Assembly: GCA_020747015.1 (NCBI GenBank)
Contig: JAGTJM010000007.1
Location: 806,001 to 870,000, forward strand
Direction of reading: 5' to 3'
DNA length: 64,000 bases
Source of the DNA: Pyrenochaeta sp. MPI-SDFR-AT-0127
Taxonomy: Eukaryota > Ascomycota > Dothideomycetes > Pleosporales > Cucurbitariaceae
A program made the translations under genes and the position numbers. Below, in pieces: positions 41,857 to 53,664 of this stretch (its first letter is position 1; every line of letters begins with the position of its first letter). The notes beneath the pieces are model-generated. The model saw nothing but the letters and a program-made list of their open reading frames with translations. It did no database searches and was not told the origin of the DNA.

Positions 41857-43145
41857 CTAGACTAAAAAGGGCTTACTGTTGCCAGTCACTGACATTGCCC
41901 GCCCCGGGCGGTTCCGGTGTCGACCCGAAGTCGCGTGCGTGAAAGGAGCACTAGGAAGGCTTTTCCTTAATTCTTCTGCTGCAGCATCGAGGTGCGTCTT
42001 GCGTAGGACGCAACCGTGTGTGATTGGATCCGGATCGGCTTTGGTTCTGACAAGATAGATGCGAGGAATCAAAACGATATGGTTCTCGATAGCAGTGGTA
42101 GCTGAGAGTTCCTCAGAATGCCTCTCGTCTTGTGCATCAGCAATTGTATCGTCGAATAGTTGCCAAGGGTAATCGGAGGAAGCTGAATAAGCGAAGCTAG
42201 GTTCCAGTTTCTGTTTCCCGCGTTGAATGATCTTCCATTGTTCTTGACACTGTCGTACAAAACCTTCCAATGCTTCTGGAAAAGTAGCAAAAGTCTCTGG
42301 AGTGAGCAATACTCCCACGTTCGCGATTTCGAGGAGCTCCTTGGCGACATGATGCATAATGCTTTCGCCGTTGGCCTCTTGCTCGTCGGGTGACATAGAG
42401 AGAAGGATTCCCCGAGTATATCGCTCCTTTACTGGATCGATAGCTGCTTCATCGCGCAGGATCTCTCGCAGTCCGCTTTCTTCGTCCAATAGATAAGTTG
42501 GCTGGAAGATGAACTTGTCTACAAGTCGTGTGAGGACGCCAAGAACGATTGCGGCTCGCATTCTCCTTGCCGCGTTCGTGTTGGACTGAGGGAGCGGAAT
42601 TTGGTGCTTGAAAATGTCATTGTCCCGGAGTCTAGTCCAATCGCTCTGACTGCTTGTTAGCTAGACCGATCCTATCGGTCCACTATAACACTACCTTAAG
42701 GACATTATCTGGCATGTCTCGACCGAAGAAATCCTCTACTAGCTTTGTGGCAACTATCCATAGTTGCGTCATTCGAACAGCACTGTAGCCTTGCTGTCAG
42801 CGTGTGTAAACTTGTAGCATGTTTCATTCGTGACTTACACATCTGCCAAATCAAGTTCTGCAATCTTAACCGAAAACTGAATGAAATCCTTGAGCCTCAA
42901 TCGGATCTTGTTGGCCTCCTCTCTCAGGACTCTGTGTTGGTTCGCTTCATTGTCGAGAGAGCCCCGAAGTGCATGCTCACGGTTGTGTGCTTCCTTGATC
43001 TCCTCAGCTCGTCCGTCCAAGTCAGCCCGTGCACGTTCCAATCTCGCTTCGAGTGATCCAAGTTGTTGACCCCTTTCTTTGATTTTCGTAGTCAAATCAG
43101 CGTTCTCCTTTTCGAGATCATCAACCTGTGTTTCAATTTCTAAAT
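41857..43145 (-). CDS. Fungal coiled-coil protein of unknown function (5' end unresolved)
   Basis: Three exons connect in phase: about 43145-42839, 42782-42695 and 42645-41857 (introns 56 and 49 bp, donors GTAAGT and GTAGTG). The first visible exon is a strong coiled coil (EIETQVDDLEKENADL through LEARLERARADLDGRAEEI). After it come MTQLWIVATKLVEDFFGRDM and DNDIFKHQIPLPQSNTNAAR, then RAAIVLGVLTRLVDKFIFQP, a pattern I know from unnamed fungal proteins. The 5' end precedes an AG acceptor near 43145, and upstream exons were not found; a HET fragment lies further up. No signal peptide or TM segment. Confidence 0.5.
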
Positions 43146-43399
43146 GGGATGTTTACACCCCTTGCTTCGATCTGCTGCTGTGAGCCAAGCAACTATGGGA
43201 GGTCCGCGAACGGCACGCGCGATGCGTCGAGGCTGAGTTTTGCACATGGCCACGTCACATCAAGTCCCAATACGGCGTGTAGCGGGCCGTTCCTTGTGCC
43301 CCAGCACCAACGAAGGTAACGCTACTAGCTGCCGGACTGCGGTTCGGAACCCGTGGCGATCATGTTCAGTTTGCAGTTCAATCGTCAGGCCCACTTTTC

Positions 43400-43511
43400 T
43401 AAGGTTATCTGCTCCCCAAGTGTGAGAAAGTATCGCATAGGGGGGTATCGCGTCATCGTCGAAGCTATGGGTACTAAGATCTCCGCTTTCGCTGTACTGC
43501 AAGAGCCGCAT
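43400..43511 (-). pseudogene. HET-domain N-terminal fragment
   Basis: The ATG at 43511 starts MRLLQYSESGDLSTHSF and AIPPYAILSHTWGAD, the classical N-terminus of NLR-type HET proteins, nearly as in the gene at 31387. Homology ends after about 37 codons. Confidence 0.75.
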
Positions 43512-45214
43512 GGGTTCGTGTAGGTCTGTGTAAGGCACGCGATGAGAATGGTACTCGAGAGGCAGACCTCAGTAGCCTGGTCGAGTAGGCGCCTGCTACT
43601 TGCTAGTTGTTTTCTTGCTACCGATGTATGGTCAGCATGCAGAGAGAACAAACAGATGTTCGAGCTCAGTTACCAGCGCGACCTTGTAACGCGTCAAGAT
43701 GTTGCGAGCTGAGGCTGCTGGCTTTCCGCTATATTGTTGACTTGATGATGAGGCCCTCCACAAAGGCTCAGGTGGGGTACGGTAAAGCGTGGCTCCATGC
43801 ACGCTGCTCGCAAGGCTGAACCGCGTCTGCATTGAAACCCTTGGCGCTGTTGGCGAGGATCTGAGCATTGACGCGCTCAAAGCTAGCATGTTATGAGGCA
43901 GGACGTCCAGCCCACTTTTATGAATAGCCAGCAAGCGACTGCACGCGCTAAGGCAGCTTCTAGAGCCATGCGCCTCACAATCCTGCTATGTCCGCATTCT
44001 AAGTCCTCTTCGCTAAATACGAAAGACTTGCACATCGAGCCGGAAGAACTTGGAGGGCACCCAAACAGAAGCTGCACGTCTGCTTAATTTGTAACAATAT
44101 TTTCTTAAACTGATCAAGTCTCGTGTAGGTACTCCGAAGCAGTAAGCTACGCTGCTGTGAGAGGTAGCGCAAGGGTGTGTTGTCGTTGCAGCTCCTGACG
44201 CCGTGGACAGAATGCCCAACGACATATGGAGAATTGATGTAATTTGCCATTCAAGCTCGGCGAGAGGTAGAAGTACGTCATAGGGACTTCTGTAAATTGA
44301 TTTATTCTATAGACTCATAGGCGGACGGTTAAAGGTGTGTTGATAATGTTGGTGATTATGGACGTTATAATTGTTCTCACATTCGGCTAGCTTCTCAAGT
44401 TCGAACATCAAAGCCCATAGTAATTTACTAGCAAGTCGATGCAACCACGCTCTATTGCGGTCACAACGTTTTTGAAGGCCCTCTTTTTACTGCAATTGCC
44501 TATACTAACAGAATGTTTAGTGTTGCAGGTTTTCCCGCTGTCCAAATGTACCCGCGCGATGCCTGGCAGAGCTGTTGCACTCTTTTGGGTGTAAGATCTA
44601 TACAATCGTGTCTACCGGGGGCGCCTTGCGCTTCCGCGAGGATGGGTTAACGCCTTGCTCAAATGGCTGCTTCTCCTTGCGCCGTCGCTTGGGAGCCATT
44701 TAGCAACAGCCTATTTGAGCTTACAACGGCCTCAACACTAAAAAAACACGTTGTAGCGATCATTTGGCGTACATGGGCAGATTTAAGAGCTTTAAGAGGG
44801 CGAGATGGTAGCTGCATTGAAATGCTGACAATTTATAGGTGGGCACTCTTCGACCACCCCCAACTCAATATTCGGCCACCCCCAGTATATTGACAACGCG
44901 TAGCAGTTTTGAGGCTACGCGTGCAGCACAACACTAGTGCAATATAGGTATAGGATATTAATCAGCTACCAGATCTCAATCAATGAATTCATTCTAAGTT
45001 CGGGCAATGTTTGCCCACCATCTCAATGTTGGGATTACATAAACAGACAGACCCTTGCTAGCGCCATCTCTATATGTAGCACTCAACCGACCAACGAGCT
45101 AAAGGTACTTCCAATAGAGAAGCCATAGAACTTTTCGACACATCTTAATTTTACTATATCTACGTTAGAGTAGAGTTATTGACTTAGACGCTGAGCTAGG
45201 ATCTAGAGAGTCAA
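43512..45214. other. No gene recognised
   Basis: A long stretch with short frames on both strands; no domain, RNA gene or clear repeat seen. Confidence 0.4.
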
Positions 45215-45553
45215 CTCAGCCGTAACGTCCCGGCCGCGCCGATATGAAAATTGAGTTCCAGCTTGCAGATGAGGAGATGGTGGCTTCGGCCTTTCCAGTT
45301 TGTCTACGACGCCGATGGAACACGAAAAAGGAAGTATGATAAAGATGACGAGACAGTCAAGCTAGCAAAAGAGTTTGCTGCAAAAGTACCGAAGATTGAA
45401 TTCAGCCCGGCTGAAATTCTGTCGCTCTTGTTAGCTAATAAGCAATCACCTCGGCAAGCAATTGATAACGTGAATGCGTGGATGGATCAGATCAGAGAGG
45501 AAAGGAAAGTAATGAAAAGAGCGGATTCTTGGGTCCTCGATGACTCACATTGA
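45215..45553 (+). pseudogene. C-terminal fragment of a BCS1-type AAA ATPase
   Basis: It starts within RPGRADMKIEFQLAD (the arginine-finger region of mitochondrial BCS1-like AAA proteins), breaks frame near 45295 (EEMVASAF to QFVYDADG), and continues to IEFSPAEILSLLLANKQSP and RQAIDNVNAWM, the usual end of the family. A frame break also lies just before RPGR. The ATPase core is absent. Confidence 0.7.
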
Positions 45554-45756
45554 GAGGGTTCGTATTAGCTGCAGTATGATTAACTGTGCGCCTCGGTCCA
45601 TCGCTACCTTTTTTTGGTAGAGGCATCAGTATTCAGTAGATATGGACACAAAAGCTCGAGATTAAAATGCAACTTTCTGAAATTTTAAAGTGTTCCGAAC
45701 AGGTCTGAAATGATTTCGCAAGACGTAAGCCAACACCTTAAATGCAACCAGTAACA

Positions 45757-46080
45757 TCATCTAGCCCTACAACCTGACTCGCTACAGGTCCAAATCAGGT
45801 CACAGAGAGCTGTTATCGCATGGAAGAAGCCGCTCCGGTTTTGCTCCCTCTGGGGTACATAATTAGGGCTCGATACTTCTGGCGAGCTCACAAATTGTTT
45901 GATGATCTTCGTACAGAGCTTGATAAGCGCCATCGTCGACCGACCATTTCTGGAATCCCTGGTGGAAAAATCCGGAATGCTCCAATCAATCACACACTTC
46001 ACCGTTAACGTATTTGGGTCCATCCTCAGATTGTCAGGACCCAAATTGCCATGGGTTAACACAAACTCTTTATACGAAGA
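45757..46080 (-). pseudogene. Aminoglycoside-phosphotransferase-like fragment
   Basis: The minus strand reads EFVLTHGNLGPDNLRMDP, then VKCVIDWSIPDF: the catalytic-loop and metal-binding (IDW) motifs of the APH/choline-kinase fold. The catalytic Asp of HGD is Asn here (GAC to AAC would be a G-to-A change, as in RIP). The N-lobe is missing. Confidence 0.6.
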
Positions 46081-46264
46081 AGTTCAGCTTCGTGGCACAC
46101 CTTATAAAAACCCTCCAGAAGGAAGCTTATATGTACAGCGTCGTCGGCCCTAGCACATCCAAGGAACATCTTGCCAGGCCATACACTTGTTGAGAACAAG
46201 AGCTCGCCGACTCCCCTTCAGAGTATGCGATGCTTCCGCTGGAATGGAGGCCAGCGACTGGTCA

Positions 46265-46466
46265 AGAAGCCCGGTATGTCAACTCCATAGCCTTCTCGCA
46301 CGACTCGGCCAGGCTGGCGTCAGCGTCGTGGGACAAGACCGTCAAGATCTGGGACGCCAGCAGCGGCGTGTGCCTGCTGACACTCCGTATGGGCAAGATA
46401 CTCAATCACTTCTCATTCGATTACACCAGCTCCTGTCTTTACACCGAAATTGGTTCCATTGCTATT
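46265..46466 (+). pseudogene. WD40 tail of an NLR
   Basis: One WD40 unit (NSIAFSHDSARLASASW, KTVKIWDASSGVCLLTL) and the start of the usual cap (FSFDYTSSCLYTEIGSIAIN). The cap is cut at 46467 by a dispersed repeat. Confidence 0.75.
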
Positions 46467-46621
46467 AACGTGCATCCCTTCGTAACTTGACTTGTCTTAG
46501 TCCCTATTATCACATCCAATTGTAAGCGGAGAGCTGCTTTATATTATAAAATAAAACAAGGGTTTACGTTAATTTAATGGACCTAACCAAATCTCACGGA
46601 ACAACCGCCGTAACGGACAAA
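46467..46621 (-). repeat. ~155-bp dispersed repeat (R4)
   Basis: The ends, AACGTGCATCCCTTCGTAAC (46467-46486) and CGGAACAACCGCCGTAACGG (from 46597), are the reverse complements of blocks at 63360-63403 and, with changes, 63241-63285. The interior aligns only weakly. The repeat interrupts a WD40 tail. Confidence 0.6.
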
Positions 46622-47159
46622 AACCTAGGAGGTAAAGACGCAATAACGTTAATCCATCCTCGCAATCATCAATTTCTGCGAAGCGCATTTCAGCATTTTA
46701 TCTGACAAGTATTAATATAGGAGAAAATTAACCGCCTTTAAGATATAGTTAAAGCGTTAATAAAGCGCTAGAGTTATAAGTGATACTACGTATAAGTAGA
46801 GGAGACTTTAATAGTTAGTAAGGTAGCTAACTTAGTTACTATAATAGTAGTTAATAGTTTAATACTATAATAACCTGCCATCATGCTTAGTTCCCCTGTG
46901 CTGACCGCGGTGTTAAACTCCACAAGATAATTCTCTCTTGGAGGGTACATGCCGAGTGGCGTGCCTTGGCACTGGCTACAGGCACCTTCACTAGATAGTC
47001 ACAGGAGAGCCTTATTCGGTCGAATACCGGCGGAGTAGCTCTTTTTGAACGCAAAGCGGCTGGCCAATGCCAACACTTCATTCATCGTCATGTTCAACGT
47101 ATGTGCGGAAACCAAAGTGAGCCGTTAAATACCTCATGCGTTCCAAGAGTGCCAGCTCT
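46622..47159. other. AT-rich stretch, no gene
   Basis: Positions about 46720-46880 are strongly AT-rich with many TA dinucleotides and TTAGTTA-type motifs, a pattern expected of RIP-degraded repeats. Confidence 0.6.
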
Positions 47160-50100
47160 CTATTCTAGCCTTTGGCATAACACTGGATTGCCACGGGCGA
47201 TGTAGTCTGGCGATATATCATGAAAGACAACAGACCCAGAGCGAACGATGGCACCGGTACCAATTCGCACTCCGGCTCCAACCATGCAGTTATCACCAAT
47301 ATAGACGTTCTCGCCGATGTGGACCTCCTTAGCGACTTCGGTGCCGTAGCTCCCTTTTAAAGCATTTGTATCAGTTGGTGTTTCCAGTGTCGTTATAGTG
47401 ACACGCGCGCCAATCTCAGTGTTCCTTCCGATGGTAATCCTGGCTGAATCTAGCAGTTGGCAGTCAGGTCCAATGGTGACATTGTCACCAATAGAGACGT
47501 TGTAACCATAGTCACAGTGAAAAGGCGTAGCAATATGTGCACCATTACCGAGATAACCGCCGACCGGGCTTTCTCCGTGACGAGGCCGAGCCCACCTTGC
47601 CTCGACAATCTCTTTGAAGCAGCGCTCGTGTGTGCCCTGCGAAAACCCAACTATAGCATTGCCGGTGTTGTTGAAGCGGTATACTGCACCGGCACATTTC
47701 GTTCGCTCATAAACCAACTGGATATTGTAGGGCACGAAAGCCTCGCCGTCCAACATCTTCTGCTGCTCGGTCTTCTGGAGACTTGGTGCTGGCGCCGAAC
47801 GGGATGATGGCGGATCTCGCAACGCAGCGGTTGAGGTAGCCAATGATGGATGCTGAGGCGGCTGTTTCGTCCGTTGGTGGGCAATAACCGCTACCGTAGG
47901 AGGACTAGTGTCGATGTGGCCCATGCTCTGTGAAGTATGGTGGTATCTGTGAGAGCTGTAATCCAGTGCACATGAACCCTGGATAGAGTGAGTTACTTGG
48001 CGGTTATTATGGGATGCGTCTCTGTCATAAACAAGCGCAGGCACAGGAAGAGCCTGAGGATAATATGCAGGCGGCAGTGGCTGCTCTGGCGGAAACAAAA
48101 CGCGGGATGGATCACTCCGGCCAGCTTCCCAGCTCGACGCGGGTTGTTGAAGCTTCTGTTCTTCCACAGCAATAGGTCGGTCGCAACCGCCTACACTTCC
48201 GATGGACGCATGGGAGTCTTGATGAGTACTCTGGCTGCTACCGAGTCTAGGCTCGCAGTTGAGTATATGTGCAAGGTCAGAGCCCTGAAATCTGCTATAG
48301 AGCTGAAGAGTATCAGAGGGCATTCGTTTTTGGGCTTGCAATGAAGGTAGAGGCCTTGTGAGCCTATTCTCTGGCCATGGCACCTTGTTTGCATAGCCTT
48401 CGCAAACAAAACCACTACGTTTGCAGTTGTTGCATTCAGGCTTCGCTTCGTCACCCTTCTTTTTACGCCCTCGGCAAGTTATACAGCCAGTCCTAGTCCG
48501 ATTCACAAATCGTCTCTTGTTCTTCTTCGGTTCCACTTGGATGCTAGCCTGCCTTGGCTCTATAGCGCCAGCTCGCTCAATGCTGCCACGTTCACTCATA
48601 CTGCTCATTGGAGCGTGTAGTCCAGGAACTGGTGTAATTTTGGTTTGAAATGGTTCCATTGGGCGAGGGTCGCGATGCTGTGGTCTTTGGATGTCATTGT
48701 GCGGTAATTCGCGGGACTCCATAGTCCATCGTCTCTTAGGTTGGGGCTGATCTATTGGTGGCAGCAAATTCTGCCGAGCAAGTTGTGGTCTCTGCGATGG
48801 CCCTTGCTGGATGTGTAGACCACCGCAACTCACAGGTGCGGAGAGTCCTGGAAGAGGTCGTGGAGCCGAAGCTGGCTCTTCCGGAGACTGCCTAGTGTCA
48901 TCTAATTTCGATGACATCCTCTTCCTAGGGCTGTTTAAGGACACGCCCACACTAGCAATTGTAGGAGAAGAGGATCCATTATTTGTGCAACGACCGTTCT
49001 CAGATTGCCTCGGCATATAGTTGCGGTCCGTTTCCCCACAGCTTGGTGGCTTTTGGGTGACCGGATTAGGGCCAGCAGTCAGCTCTCCATGAGTAGTATG
49101 CACACTATCTTCTTGAACAAGTGTCGCTCCAAGGATTCGGATACTGCTCATCGGAGCCCAGCTCCGCTCCACGATCGTCTCGGCTGAGGGTAGAACAAGT
49201 ACAGCGTCTTTGGGATCGGTTTTCCTTTGCGCTTCCCTCTGTAACACTGGTTCCGCTTCTGCCAACAATTCCGGCTTCCCATCAATAGCCTCATTAGCAG
49301 GTGCGGATGGCGAAGCCACTCGAATGTCCGGTTCGCCTTGGGTCTCTTGCTGTTTTCTCCCCTCCGAGGACTTCGTCGTTGCAAACAGCGCAGGCGAAAC
49401 GAGATCTTTCTCCTCGAAGATACAAGCATGAGTCTCTAGTGGCTCTTGTCCGGCCTGCTCCAACGGCTCTAGCTCTTCCTGAGTTGGGCTCTCCCGAGTC
49501 CCACTTTCCTGGCCTCCTTCCTGAACCTTCTCTGCAAACTCAAGCTGCAACAATTGTCGTGTAGTTCCAACAGAGCCGGCTCTCTCCAAGGGACTCAGAG
49601 GAAGGGGAAGGGAAAGGGAACCATGTCGCAAGACCAGCGCGGTCGGGTCCGCAGCGCTCAGACCCTGTGTACATATGGTCAGCAAGCCATGCCTGCGTGA
49701 CTCGGATAGTGATCAACTTACCTCCTCATCCGTATCGCCAGCAACGTTCACCGTAGCTGAGTTCTGCTGGTTGCAGCTCGATTCCTCCTTCGGTACAGTC
49801 ATAACGTAGCTTGCTGAACCATCGTTGCTCTCACTAGTAAGTACAACACCACAAGAGCGCAAGTCGTTAGTCTCAAGCCCACCCTCACTCTGCTGTGGCC
49901 CTACAAAGAGCGAATTAGAATCGCGTCGTGATTGCCGCGTTTGCTGCGGGGAAGCTATCAAGGAATTTTGACTTTGAAGCACCCTCCCCACCAGACAGTG
50001 CACAGGCGTTATCCCTTGTGTGGGCATCAGTGCTTCCGGCGATTCGCCTGAGGATTGCACTCGATCATTGGTTTCCCCGTACGATTGAACTCGACTCTGA

Positions 50101-50465
50101 GTGTATCTTGCCGTGCCACTCTGAGCAGCCTTTGTCTCCTTCCATTCTGCTTCTAGGGCTGGGGTGACAAAGTCGTGCGGTTCCCACGTCGGCTCGTACG
50201 AACTTCCTGTTGCTGGGTCGACACCATCCCATTCAACCAGATAGTGGGTTCCATTGTCCTCCAGAATTCCCGTCGCCGCCCAGAACGTCTCGCTAGCCGG
50301 GCTACGACCCCGCTCCGGCTCGATCGCGTTGGGGCAGGCAGGCAGTTGTATTCGACGCCGTTTGTTTCGGGTGAGAGTTTTGGAATTCCGCTTCCGCTTG
50401 TTCGCTGTTGGATCCGAAGCCATTTGTAGTAAGAGATCAGATAAGAGAGTAGATTCACAAGACAT
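47160..50465 (-). CDS. Chromo-like + Zn2Cys6 + sugar O-acetyltransferase protein
   Basis: Two exons (50465-49722 and 49664-47160) join in phase 0 over a 57-bp intron (GTAAGT donor, ACACAG acceptor), giving 1082 residues. Order: a chromodomain-like segment (about residues 60-115: FWAATGILEDNGTHYLVEWD, PTWEPHDFVTPALEAEW); a long low-complexity Pro/Gln region; a Zn2Cys6 cluster (TGCITCRGRKKKGDE, then CNNCKRSGFVCEGY); a second disordered stretch; and a maltose/galactoside O-acetyltransferase end with Mac-type N-part (MLDGEAFVPYNIQLVYER) and left-handed beta-helix hexapeptides (VSIGDNVTIGPDCQLL, VYIGDNCMVGAGVRIG, ARGNPV). The third zinc-binding Cys is Gly (GGT). Zn2Cys6-acetyltransferase fusions occur in fungi; the chromo-like part is the unusual addition. 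A second ATG at 50420 is an alternative start. Intact otherwise. Confidence 0.75.
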
Positions 50466-52092
50466 TCGAAACCAGTCCTGCTTCTTTGAAAGCTTGTGGT
50501 TAAGGTTGGTTCAATTTTAAGTCTTTGCTAACACAGTTACTACTTGCAACGTGTGCTTTCTAGGTTCGAACGGGCTCTAGAAGCGTGATGGTGCGGGGTG
50601 CAAGCACGAAGGGCTTCTCGTTGGTCGCGTGAAGGGTAGGTCTGCGGAAGCCGCAAGCGGCGTGATGTGCTGTTACCGTATCAGAAGAACTTGCGGTCAA
50701 GATATAACAGTATGTTGCGCGACGTTGTGAAGCTGAGGAACGGTCATTATTGCGGTAGTGAGTCGCTTGACTTTGGAGCGGCGCGGTTGCCAAGACGATG
50801 GGGCAGTTATCCGCTAAAGGCGCAACTATTAAGCCGAAATAATGGCGTCTCCTGCGCTGCGCAATCTGAATGGATATTTGTAGGTCCCGTTCTAATTCCC
50901 GTAGTAGAGTCGTGGTTGAGGTTGATCGTGAATCATAGCCTGATTGGGCGACCTGCGTTCATCCATTAGCAAAGCTCCGCGCTCACTCACGACCATATTT
51001 TCGGACATAACCATATCAACCTTGAGAACGACTGGACAATCACTTCGCGTCTTTCTCGGAATGCGTCTCCTCACTTGCGCGAGAGGCGTTAGATTTCCTG
51101 GTGCGTAGATGAAGAGAGAATTTGCATGCAGGGGAGCATGACTACGGATCGGAGCGGTAAGGCGCCATGAGCGTTAGGCGCCATGAGCGTTAGGCGCCAC
51201 TCCGTCATCAGATTATGTTCTCGGAAGCGATACGGGTGCCATTGCAGAAAACCAAACAGGGCTTGCTTGGCACAAGCTATGATTGAAACGTCGAAACTGT
51301 TGTAGACACCTGCCCTGTGCGCAATCGGCCTCCGCTTTTTGCACGCTGTTCGGACTTTTACCCCGCATGGACCTTTGCAGAGCTTGTTAAGTGTAACTAT
51401 TTAGTCTTCAGATCCCGCTTTACAATAGATCAACTCTTACACCCCCCTAAGCTTTGCCACCTGTCGCTCCGAGATGACAGAAACGGTTTAAAGTATCATC
51501 ATCTGGCTTGGAGAAGTATCATCGCTTCGGCTGAAAACCGATCCTCTTAATACGCCAGGTGCGCTTCGGCAGATCTGGATCTACTGCGATTTGACTGGCT
51601 GGTCAAACGAATCAATTGCTCTCGTTTGAAGCTCTGGGATGGCGACGATTCAGCATATGTGGGATGCGAACTAATCTAGTAGCCTAAAGTTTGCTACTTA
51701 TCAATACAATCCGAAGGATCTCGAACTACGGTCCTTGCTCACTAGTGTTGTCGTTATGCCAACGTAAGTACGTACCTCGGAGGGGCTCGTGCACGTGTCC
51801 AAAACAACTAAAGCTATGCCTCCAAACTCTGGTCCGACTGTCATGATGAGAAATGAGGTGTGATATGAGGTCACCCGGGATTGCAGTGATTGTTAGCAAC
51901 TCTGCGGCAGTGACAACCGATACTGACACTTCATTCTTCATCACTATACTACGACCATCGTGCTTGGCGGATCAGAGCAGCACTGCTACTGGCAAGACAT
52001 CGATTCTCTCCGTTATTCTCGGCTATTTGGGGTAGCGCTTCGAGTGCTCTCTCAACTGCAGTGCCTCGTTCACGACACCAATCACAAAATTC
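50466..52092. other. No gene recognised; includes a short tandem repeat
   Basis: The interval separates two divergent genes and must hold their promoters. At 51158-51200 a 17-bp unit (AGGCGCCATGAGCGTT-like) is repeated two and a half times. Remaining frames are short. Confidence 0.45.
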
Positions 52093-53640
52093 ATGGCGCT
52101 CAACAAAATTCGGCAGCGCATCGCCTATTACGGCGCAGAGAATCTGCTCGCCGCGCTGCCAGCCCACGAGTTCATGGATTGGATACCTCATCCAGCAGCA
52201 ACACCGTCGACAGCCCTTGTAATTGGTACTCATGACGGACGCGATATCCTTGCCTTCATAGTGAGCTTTGGCGACAAATCGCCCGAGGTGCGGTATTGTT
52301 CTAAACCAGTCGGTGACCCGGTTGATTCGTCAACTATACAGCCTCTTACGCAGGACGAGGTAGTGAGATTGCCGCTCAAAGCGCCGTTCAAGTACAACGC
52401 CGACATTTCTCAACCAGGAAAGAGCAATTTCAGTGTCGTCATCCAATGGTATTTTATGGGCCTAATCGAGCACGGTATAGAATGCGATTATATTAATTAT
52501 TGCCCACAATTCCACGAGGCGCTGAAGAAGATTAACGCAGGGCAAGATGCTGAGAAGGAATTCGAGGGTTCACGTAAAACACCAATGATGACTGAGGACA
52601 GTTCGGAGCCTGCAAACCCTAGGAGCGCTTATGGCTTGCGATCAGCTCACTGCGTCAATGTGAGCGCGAAGACGAACATGGCTGCCGAATCATTGACAAC
52701 TCAACGACTGGCTATATCAGGCGAAATCCCATCAGCCGGTGTGAGTGAAGATGAAGGTGCCGATTTGAACAAGCTGCACAAGTATTTGGATTCATATAAT
52801 GCGCTATACCTTCTAGGAAACATACCTGACCCAGACGAAGTTCAATTTGTCGACCAGGACTTCCTTCATGAGGCCCAGCCAAAGAAACTGTTCGTTGGCC
52901 ATCATGCGGAAACACACGACGACATTTATGCATATATGCGACCGTCAGGCGACTTTCACGGAATCAAGTTCTATCTCGAAGACACGCATGGGCACGTCAA
53001 AGGAAACATCTCTTCCAAAGATGTTGCTAAACAAAGCATTCTGCATCCCTTCAACAAGACTTTTTCAAAAGCTTCTCAAGGCATCGATCAAGCTGGGAAA
53101 GCACGGCTCACGATTATGGTAAAGTGGTATTTCATCGCTGCTGGTATAGCGAAGAACTGCGTGCTTAGAGAAACGAAAGCTTATCCTGGGCGCTTGCGCA
53201 GCGCGCTTGAATTCGTTGCTAAGCACATGGGGCCTGCTGCTGTGAAACCGCCGCATGTTGCGTCTGCAAAGCAAACCGAATCTGGGAACACACCAGCTGT
53301 CACATTTAGGACTGTGCCTTGCCCATCACCCGCTGCTCACGAGGAGCAACCAGCCAGTATGTCAAACACTGCCGACAGTCAATCACCGCATGGAACCAAG
53401 CGCAACGTCGAAGACGCGGAATTCGATGATCTTACACGCTTGGTGGCCGAGAATATTGCTCGCACAAAGTCTAAAGATCTGGATCTTACGAAGCGCATGA
53501 ACAATATCGACCAGAAGCGCGAATTGCTGCAGTTGCAGCTTCAAAAGCTAGATGAAGAGTGGAAGATATTGGATGCGCAGAGGAAGGATGTTAGGACAAG
53601 TTTCAAGAGGCGGAGTTTGGCGTTCGGCGAGGAAGGGTGA
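52093..53640 (+). CDS. Unknown protein with a duplicated ~110-residue domain and C-terminal coiled coil
   Basis: This intact single-exon gene encodes 515 residues of no recognised family. Two internal segments look homologous. Copy 1, residues ~15-135, has NLLAALPAHEFMDWIP, KAPFKYNADISQPGKSNFSV and VIQWYFMGLIEHGIEC. Copy 2, residues ~240-365, has ALYLLGNIPDPDEVQFV, HPFNKTFSKASQGIDQAGKA and MVKWYFIAAGIAKNC. Both share a long strand-rich core and a final WYF motif followed by a Gly-Ile and a Cys. The linkers are polar. The C-terminus (TKRMNNIDQKRELLQLQLQK, then LDEEWKILDAQRK) is a coiled coil, suggesting self-association. Nothing indicates secretion or membrane insertion. A broken NLR tail begins about 30 bases after its stop. 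Confidence 0.7.
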   Translation: MALNKIRQRIAYYGAENLLAALPAHEFMDWIPHPAATPSTALVIGTHDGRDILAFIVSFGDKSPEVRYCSKPVGDPVDSSTIQPLTQDEVVRLPLKAPFKYNADISQPGKSNFSVVIQWYFMGLIEHGIECDYINYCPQFHEALKKINAGQDAEKEFEGSRKTPMMTEDSSEPANPRSAYGLRSAHCVNVSAKTNMAAESLTTQRLAISGEIPSAGVSEDEGADLNKLHKYLDSYNALYLLGNIPDPDEVQFVDQDFLHEAQPKKLFVGHHAETHDDIYAYMRPSGDFHGIKFYLEDTHGHVKGNISSKDVAKQSILHPFNKTFSKASQGIDQAGKARLTIMVKWYFIAAGIAKNCVLRETKAYPGRLRSALEFVAKHMGPAAVKPPHVASAKQTESGNTPAVTFRTVPCPSPAAHEEQPASMSNTADSQSPHGTKRNVEDAEFDDLTRLVAENIARTKSKDLDLTKRMNNIDQKRELLQLQLQKLDEEWKILDAQRKDVRTSFKRRSLAFGEEG

Positions 53641-53664
53641 TGGATGACGCAGGGGAAATAGGAA

